DNA from: JACQNR01 sp049515175
GTDB lineage: Bacteria > Acidobacteriota > Terriglobia > UBA7540
Length of the DNA stretch: 18,543 bases
Direction of reading: 5' to 3'
NCBI GenBank assembly: GCA_049515175.1
Contig: JBEKUI010000065.1
Coordinates: 1 to 18,543 of the forward strand
Shown here: one piece after another, positions 13,616-18,543 of the stretch
How the letters are laid out: each line of letters opens with the position of its first letter
Numbering within the stretch: position 1 is the stretch's first letter
Translations under genes and position numbers: made by a program
The notes under the pieces: model-generated
What the model was told of the DNA's origin: nothing
The model's database searches: none
What the model saw: the letters and a program-made list of their open reading frames with translations, nothing else

Positions 13616-15805
13616 ATGAGGCATTCCTTATGCGTGTTGGGAGTAATCACGTGTTCATTCCTACCGCTGTCGCTTGGCGCGCAGGAGAGCCCGTTCCTGC
13701 CCGAACCGACTTACGAAAAGCTGACGAACGAAATCTCCGGCGACATTGCTTATGACAGTCTGCGGTCGCTTGTGATGTACCACGCGACCAGCGGCGGTAA
13801 CGATGATTTCCACAAAGAAGCGCAGTGGGTGCTCGAGCGTGCCAAGGCCAACGGCCTCGAAGACGCGAAGTATATTCCCCTGCCCCCCTGGCGAACGTCC
13901 GAAAAAACTCCCGACCAGGGCTGGACGCTCAAGGGCGGCGAGCTGTGGCTGGTCGAGCCGAAGATGATGAAGCTCGGCGACGTGCGCGAGACTCCTCTGT
14001 TTGTTGCCGACGACAGCCCCTCCGCCGATATCATTGCCGAACTCGTCGACGTGGGCGAAGGAACCGCGGATGCCGATTTCTCGGGAAAGGACGTTGCGGG
14101 CAGGGTCGTGCTGGCTTACGGATCCATCACCAAGGTCAAGGAGAAGGCCTGCTGGGAGCGCAGCGCCGTGGGCATCGTTTCCTATGCCTCGACGCGCGTT
14201 GGCCCGTGGACGGACTTCCCCGACCAAGTCGCTTGGTCGCGGGTCGGACGGTCCAAGGAGGGCGAGAAACCCGCGCCCCCGGTCATGGTGGTTTCACCCC
14301 GCACGGGCTTGATGCTCAGCCAATGGATGACCGGCCGAGGCCCTTCACATATCTTTGCCGAAGATGCGCAGGGGTCGACGAGCCGACCAACCTTCAAGGT
14401 TCACTTGAAGATTCAGTCGGAAGTTACTCATCCGGGAAGGTCTGGGATGGTGGAAGGGATAATCCGTGGGACCACCTTTCACGACCAGGCGATCGTCTTG
14501 ACGGCCCACCTGCAGGAGGAGAAGACTTCCGCCAATGACGATCGCAGCGGCTGCGCCAACCTGCTCGAAATTGCCCGGGCGCTCAGCGCCATGATAGCCG
14601 ATGGCCGCCTGCCCCGCCCCCAGCGCGACATCCGTTTCTGGTGGACGGACGAAATCGCGGCCGAGTATCAATACTTCTCTGATCATCCCGATGAGCGGTC
14701 CAAGATCCTCGCCGACATCAATCAGGACATGGTAGGCGCAAAGCAGTCTCTGGGGGGGCGAGTCCAGCATATCAGCCGCACGCCATGGTCCCGCTGGAGC
14801 TTCCTCGATGACGTGGTGGAAAGCATTGTCGGAAGCCTGGTGCGTGGGAACAACGCCTACCTCGCTTCCTGGCAAAACAAGAATCCCGCCCCGTATTCGC
14901 GCGCCATCTTTGCGCATCTCGGCAGCCGCGAACCCTACAACGCGCAGATGGTTCCCTACTTCGATTCGACTGACCACATTGTCTTCAACGAATCGGCGGT
15001 GGGCATTCCCGGCGTGACGTTCACCAACTGGCCGGATGAGTACATCCACTCCACCGGCGATGACCTCGGGCAGATCGACAGCACCCAGCTCCAGCGCAAC
15101 GCTGTGGCGGTCGCCGCCTCGGCGTGGTATCTGGCCAATCTTGGTGAGGCAGACGTTCCCACACTCGCTGCGGTGATGGCCGGCGAGGCGCGGGAGCGGA
15201 TTTCCCACGACATGGCCAGCGGGCTTTCCCAGCTCGCCCAGGCGACAGAGTCCGACCGCCACGCCGCCTCTGAAGACGCCTTGAACCTTCTCACTCAGTC
15301 TGTGGCGCGCGAAACCGCCGGACTCGAATCCCTCCGCCGGTTTGCCGATGTCCGCACACGCAAGCTCCTGGACAGCCTCGTTGCCGACCTGCGGCTTACC
15401 GAACTCAACCACCGCAAACGCATTGAGGAGTGGGACGTATCGTTGGGCGGCATGAGATCGCCCGCGGCCTCAACAAAACTCGAGAAAGCGATGGCTGCCA
15501 AAGTTCCCCGGAATCTCGGTACTCCGGGCGAATATCTGGCCGCCAAGGACCGTATCGAGGGTCCCAAGAGCCTCCACGGCCTGATGAAGTGGGAAGCTCT
15601 GAACTACGTGGACGGCAAACGATCGATTCTGGAGATCTACAACGTGGTCCGCGCCGAGGCCATGTCGGCAGGTGAGTGGTACTACGGTAAAGTAACACTT
15701 GAAGATATCGAGGCTCTTTTCACGGCCGCGGAAAAGGAAAAGGCCGTCGAGATTACGCTGAAGCCCGCTGAGAAACCGGCTGCGCCCGGCCGCGTGAAAG
15801 AATGA
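13616..15805 (+). CDS. Secreted M28-family metallopeptidase with PA-like insert
   Basis: From ATG 13616 (GGAGG six nt upstream) the product has 729 aa and opens with a signal peptide, MRHSLCVLGVITCSFLPLSL then GAQES. ATG 13598 is an alternative start adding six residues. Residues about 125-265 resemble a protease-associated domain (VAGRVVLAYGSI, AVGIVSYAST). The M28 zinc-peptidase core follows: His298 (TAHLQE), Asp308 (SANDDRSG), Asp345-Glu346 (WWTDEIAAE), Asp371 (INQDMVG) and His478 (EYIHSTGDD). Canonical HxD is HLQ here, and the usual Glu-Glu pair is Asp-Glu, so activity may be altered. About 230 extra C-terminal residues include DGKRSILEIYNVV (666-678) and VTLEDIEALF (693-702). Probably degrades peptides outside the cytoplasm. 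The stop overlaps an ATG of the next frame (ATGA). Confidence 0.85.
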   Translation: MRHSLCVLGVITCSFLPLSLGAQESPFLPEPTYEKLTNEISGDIAYDSLRSLVMYHATSGGNDDFHKEAQWVLERAKANGLEDAKYIPLPPWRTSEKTPDQGWTLKGGELWLVEPKMMKLGDVRETPLFVADDSPSADIIAELVDVGEGTADADFSGKDVAGRVVLAYGSITKVKEKACWERSAVGIVSYASTRVGPWTDFPDQVAWSRVGRSKEGEKPAPPVMVVSPRTGLMLSQWMTGRGPSHIFAEDAQGSTSRPTFKVHLKIQSEVTHPGRSGMVEGIIRGTTFHDQAIVLTAHLQEEKTSANDDRSGCANLLEIARALSAMIADGRLPRPQRDIRFWWTDEIAAEYQYFSDHPDERSKILADINQDMVGAKQSLGGRVQHISRTPWSRWSFLDDVVESIVGSLVRGNNAYLASWQNKNPAPYSRAIFAHLGSREPYNAQMVPYFDSTDHIVFNESAVGIPGVTFTNWPDEYIHSTGDDLGQIDSTQLQRNAVAVAASAWYLANLGEADVPTLAAVMAGEARERISHDMASGLSQLAQATESDRHAASEDALNLLTQSVARETAGLESLRRFADVRTRKLLDSLVADLRLTELNHRKRIEEWDVSLGGMRSPAASTKLEKAMAAKVPRNLGTPGEYLAAKDRIEGPKSLHGLMKWEALNYVDGKRSILEIYNVVRAEAMSAGEWYYGKVTLEDIEALFTAAEKEKAVEITLKPAEKPAAPGRVKE

Positions 15806-15882
15806 GCCCGGCGCCGAGTGCGGAGCGCCACAGTATCTTGGATCTTACCATGGCCGGTCACACGCGGGGCGGACGGAGGAAC

Positions 15883-17571
15883 ATGGCTATTCGAAAAAGG
15901 TCACTTGACGCCCGCTGCTGGAGGACGCTCGCCTCCGTAGTTCTGCTTGTCGCAGCGTTGCTTCTAGTTCCCGGCGATGCCGCCGGGGCCCGCCACCCGC
16001 GCCTGCAGTTCCTCGTCTCCTTCCCACCCGCAGCGCACAGCGAACCCATCACCGGCCGGGCGTTTGTGGTGCTCACCCGCTCGGAGAAGTCAGAGCCTCG
16101 GCTGCAAGTGGGTTATTGGGGTGACGCGGCGCCCCTGTTCGGAGCGGACGTCAGCCAACTCAAGCCCGGCGCGGCGGCCCTGATCGACGCGAAGACTCCC
16201 GGTTATCCGGTCGAAAGCCTGGCCGCGATTACTGCCGGAGATTACTACGTCCAAGGGCTGCTCAACGTTTATACGGAGTTCCACCGCTCTGACGGCCACG
16301 TCATCTGGGCGCACATGGACCAGTGGGAGGGCCAGCAATTCAACCTGTCACCGGGGAATCTCTATAGCGAGCCCGTAAAGCTCCACCTTAACCCCGCCAA
16401 GGGCTATCAGGTGCGCCTCAGCCTAGACAAGGTAATTCCGACCATCCAAGTCCCTCCAGACACGCCGTGGGTGAAGCACGTCAAGATTCAAAGCAGATTG
16501 CTGACGCAGTTCTGGGGCCAACCCATGTACATCGGCGCGGTCGTGCTGTTGCCGAAGGGGTACGACACGCACCCAGAGATTTCCTATCCGACCGTGTACG
16601 TCCAGGACCATTTTAACCTCGGTGCGCCCTTGCCTTTCGACCCTGATGAGTCGAAGGGAAAGCCTCACGAATTCTATGAAGCCTGGAACTCGGACAGCTT
16701 TCCGCGCATGATTGCGGTGAGCTTCCTCCACCCCACGCCGTATTTTGACGATTCTTATGCAGTCAACTCTGCCAACAACGGCCCATACGGCGACGCGCTC
16801 CTGACCGAGCTGATCCCTTATCTCGAGCAGCATTTCCGCATGATTCAGAAGCCCTGCGCGCGGGTGCTGATGGGCGGGTCAACGGGGGGGTGGGAATCAT
16901 TGGCGTTGCAGCTCTATCATCCCGATTTCTTCGGCGGGACGTGGACCTTCTTCCCCGATCCCATCGATTTCCGCCGCTACCAATTGACGAACATCTACGA
17001 GGACGAGAACGCCTTTTACGAGCCGGGACACGAGTGGACCAAGGTTGAGCGCTTCATGATGCGATCCTCAAGCGGTCAGCCGCTCATCACCATGCGCGCC
17101 TTCAGCCGACTGCACGAGGTTCTAGGCAGCAAGGGACGGTCCGGGCAGCAATTGGACGCTTGGGAAGCCGCCTACGGGCCCACGGACCCCGAGGGTTACA
17201 CCAAGCCGCTCTGGAACAAGCAAACGGGCGTGATCGACCGTAGCGTCGCGGAATACATGCGCGACCACGGGTACGATTTACGGGTTTACGCGGAAAAGAA
17301 CTGGCCGGCGCTGGGGCCGCAACTTGCCGGCAGGATCCACCTCTACTGCGGCGACATGGACAACTATTATTTCAACCTCTCGGTTTACGTCTTCGAGGAT
17401 TCCTTGAAGAAACTTCAGAATCCCACCTCTGACGCCACGTTCGAATACGGCCGCCCCATAAAAGGCCACGGCTGGATGCCGATGACCTTTGAAGAACTCA
17501 TCCGCATGATGGCCGATCACATTACTCATCAGACCCCACCGGGCGAACTCCCCGCCCGGTGGAGATACTGA
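15883..17571 (+). CDS. Exported esterase-like alpha/beta hydrolase
   Basis: A 562-aa protein from ATG 15883 with a long signal peptide (MAIRKRSLDARCWRTLASVV onward, cleavage near PGDAAGA). GGAGG lies only 3 nt upstream. ATG 15802, which overlaps the previous stop, would add 27 residues and is a real alternative. Residues about 30-190 form a beta-rich domain without a family I recognise. From about 210 the protein resembles enterochelin-esterase/esterase D-like hydrolases: YPTVYVQDHF, LTELIPYLEQHF, the nucleophile Ser333 in MGGSTGGWE, an acid candidate Asp491 or Asp493 in CGDMDNYY, and His529 in GHGW near the C-terminus. It should hydrolyse an ester outside the cytoplasm; the substrate is unknown. 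Probably cotranscribed with the M28 gene; convergent with the M13 gene. Confidence 0.75.
   Translation: MAIRKRSLDARCWRTLASVVLLVAALLLVPGDAAGARHPRLQFLVSFPPAAHSEPITGRAFVVLTRSEKSEPRLQVGYWGDAAPLFGADVSQLKPGAAALIDAKTPGYPVESLAAITAGDYYVQGLLNVYTEFHRSDGHVIWAHMDQWEGQQFNLSPGNLYSEPVKLHLNPAKGYQVRLSLDKVIPTIQVPPDTPWVKHVKIQSRLLTQFWGQPMYIGAVVLLPKGYDTHPEISYPTVYVQDHFNLGAPLPFDPDESKGKPHEFYEAWNSDSFPRMIAVSFLHPTPYFDDSYAVNSANNGPYGDALLTELIPYLEQHFRMIQKPCARVLMGGSTGGWESLALQLYHPDFFGGTWTFFPDPIDFRRYQLTNIYEDENAFYEPGHEWTKVERFMMRSSSGQPLITMRAFSRLHEVLGSKGRSGQQLDAWEAAYGPTDPEGYTKPLWNKQTGVIDRSVAEYMRDHGYDLRVYAEKNWPALGPQLAGRIHLYCGDMDNYYFNLSVYVFEDSLKKLQNPTSDATFEYGRPIKGHGWMPMTFEELIRMMADHITHQTPPGELPARWRY
17536..17562. terminator. Perfect GC hairpin in the last codons of the esterase gene
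   Basis: CCACCGGGCG (17536-17545) pairs perfectly with CGCCCGGTGG (17553-17562) around a 7-nt loop, ending 6 nt before the stop codon and 30 bp from the end of the convergent M13 gene. No T-tract follows. The 21-bp gap between the two stops leaves no space for a separate terminator, so this coding-embedded hairpin may serve both genes. Confidence 0.5.
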
Positions 17572-17592
17572 GGCTGGAACTCCGAGGTCCGC

Positions 17593-18543
17593 TCACCAGA
17601 TCCGGCAACGCTGCTCTTCGCTGCGCGCCATCGGATCACCCGCCTGGCAGGAGAACGTCTGGGCGAATTCCGGAATATTCGACAGCGGGCCGATCACGCG
17701 GAAGCGCGCCAGCGGGTGTGGATCGGTGTTGGTGAGCAGGCGTGCAAACTCGGGACGAATATTGTCCGCCCAACCCTGTCCGTATCCCAGGAAGAAGCGT
17801 TGCTCGGGAGTGAAGCCCTCGATATCGGCAGGCCGGGGCTTCCCTTCGAGCGATTTGTGATAGGCGGCGAAGGCGATTCTCAATCCGCCGAGGTCGGCAA
17901 TGCTTTCGCCCAGCACCAGCTTGCCGTTTTGATTGAGGCCCTTTTCGACCTCGAAGCCGTCGAACTGTTTCACCACGCACTCGGCTCGGGCATCGAAGTT
18001 CTTGCGGTCCTCCGCCGTCCACCAGTTACGCAGGTTGCCCTGAGCGTCGAACTGGCTTCCCTGATCGTCGAAGCCGTGTGTCAGCTCGTGGCCGATGATC
18101 GAGCCCATGGCGCCGTAGTTAAAAGCATCATCGGCGGTGGCGCCGAAGAAGGGCGGCTGAAGGATGCCGGCCGGAAAAACAATTTCGTTCAATTGCGGGT
18201 TGTAATAAGCGTTGACGGTAGGCGGTGACATCCCCCATTCGGTTCGGTCCACCGGCTTGCCCACTTTGGCAAGTTGGCGGTTGAATTCAAACCGCTGGGC
18301 GCGAAAGGCGTTGACCGCGTAGGAGCCGCGGTCCACTTGCAGCGCCGAGTAGTCCCGCCACTTGTCGGGATAGCCAATTTTGTTGGTGATGGCGTCGAGC
18401 TTGATGAGGGCCTGCTTCTTGGTTTCATCGCTCATCCAGGGCAGCCCCTGGATGTCCTCTCGCAGGGCGGCTTCCAGGTTGTGAACCAACTCCAGAGCCC
18501 GCGCCTTCGCCTCGGACTTGAAGTATTTCCTCACATAGGCCTG
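17593..18543 (-). CDS. M13-family metallopeptidase (neprilysin/PepO-type), N-terminus outside window
   Basis: The C-terminal 316 residues of a zinc endopeptidase; the frame is open to the window edge (upstream codons read QAYVRKYF), and family members are about 650-700 aa, so over half is missing. It has the substrate-binding NAYYNP motif, the zinc motif HELTH (codons at 18076-18090) within IIGHELTHGFDDQGS, the third ligand Glu with its Asp partner in GESIADLGG (codons 17893-17907), and the family ending CRIW. These enzymes cut oligopeptides outside the cytoplasm; a signal peptide or membrane anchor would lie in the missing part. All visible catalytic residues are intact. It converges with the esterase gene, their stops separated by 21 bp. 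Confidence 0.95.
   Translation of the reverse strand, partial: QAYVRKYFKSEAKARALELVHNLEAALREDIQGLPWMSDETKKQALIKLDAITNKIGYPDKWRDYSALQVDRGSYAVNAFRAQRFEFNRQLAKVGKPVDRTEWGMSPPTVNAYYNPQLNEIVFPAGILQPPFFGATADDAFNYGAMGSIIGHELTHGFDDQGSQFDAQGNLRNWWTAEDRKNFDARAECVVKQFDGFEVEKGLNQNGKLVLGESIADLGGLRIAFAAYHKSLEGKPRPADIEGFTPEQRFFLGYGQGWADNIRPEFARLLTNTDPHPLARFRVIGPLSNIPEFAQTFSCQAGDPMARSEEQRCRIW

Noticed and set aside
16884..16890. Seven-G run in the esterase nucleophile codons, and a similar run at about 14752-14758 in the M28 gene, as phase-variable tracts
   Set aside because: Both runs encode conserved Gly-Gly codons in intact frames; in GC-rich DNA seven Gs are not exceptional and there is no sign of a frameshift.
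1..18543. CRISPR array, phage, toxin-antitoxin or insertion-sequence genes
   Set aside because: No regularly spaced repeats, transposase or integrase motifs, or paired small toxin/antitoxin frames were found on either strand.

Overview
This is GC-rich bacterial DNA, about 60% G+C by eye, with tightly packed genes on both strands. Gene content and protein flavour suggest an uncultured or little-studied Acidobacteriota (Terriglobia-like) chromosome: the small XRE regulator, the MoxR/DUF58/DUF4129/DUF4350 operon and the mix of secreted M28, M13 and esterase enzymes. This assignment is inference from the proteins, because no rRNA or other taxonomic marker is present.

Left end (1-1041): the N-terminal part of an ECF sigma factor gene leaves the window on the minus strand. 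It diverges from a 125-aa XRE-type helix-turn-helix regulator across a 242-bp spacer that contains a GC-rich palindrome. A strong GNRA-loop hairpin lies between the regulator and the convergent guaA.

Housekeeping block (1039-6123, minus strand, transcribed nfo -> leuS -> guaA): endonuclease IV, leucyl-tRNA synthetase and GMP synthase. The intergenic gaps carry palindromes. A 62-bp palindromic repeat with GTAGGGGCG ends sits inside the leuS reading frame. Short relatives of it form the leuS stop codon and, far away, the stop codon of the RDD gene.

Membrane/MoxR block (6265-13505): a six-TM GPDPase_memb-like protein, a DUF4129 protein, a DUF4350 protein, a MoxR AAA+ ATPase and a DUF58 protein form a translationally coupled plus-strand operon. 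It is followed by a convergent SpoIIM-family membrane protein and a divergent RDD-family membrane protein whose start lies only 9 bp from that of SpoIIM. From memory, gene order and orientation match the Mycobacterium tuberculosis Rv3689-Rv3695 (moxR2) locus. That would make it an ancient conserved module whose function is still poorly defined, probably chaperone-like assembly or remodelling of an envelope complex.

Secreted hydrolase block (13616-18543): a signal-peptide-bearing M28 metallopeptidase with altered catalytic residues and an unusual C-terminal module is followed by an exported alpha/beta-hydrolase-type esterase. A convergent M13 (neprilysin/PepO-type) metallopeptidase runs off the right edge. 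The block suggests extracytoplasmic degradation of peptides and esters.

No tRNA, rRNA, CRISPR array, transposase, phage gene or clear toxin/defence system was seen. The features most worth a second look are the conserved MoxR module and the gene-end palindromic repeat family.
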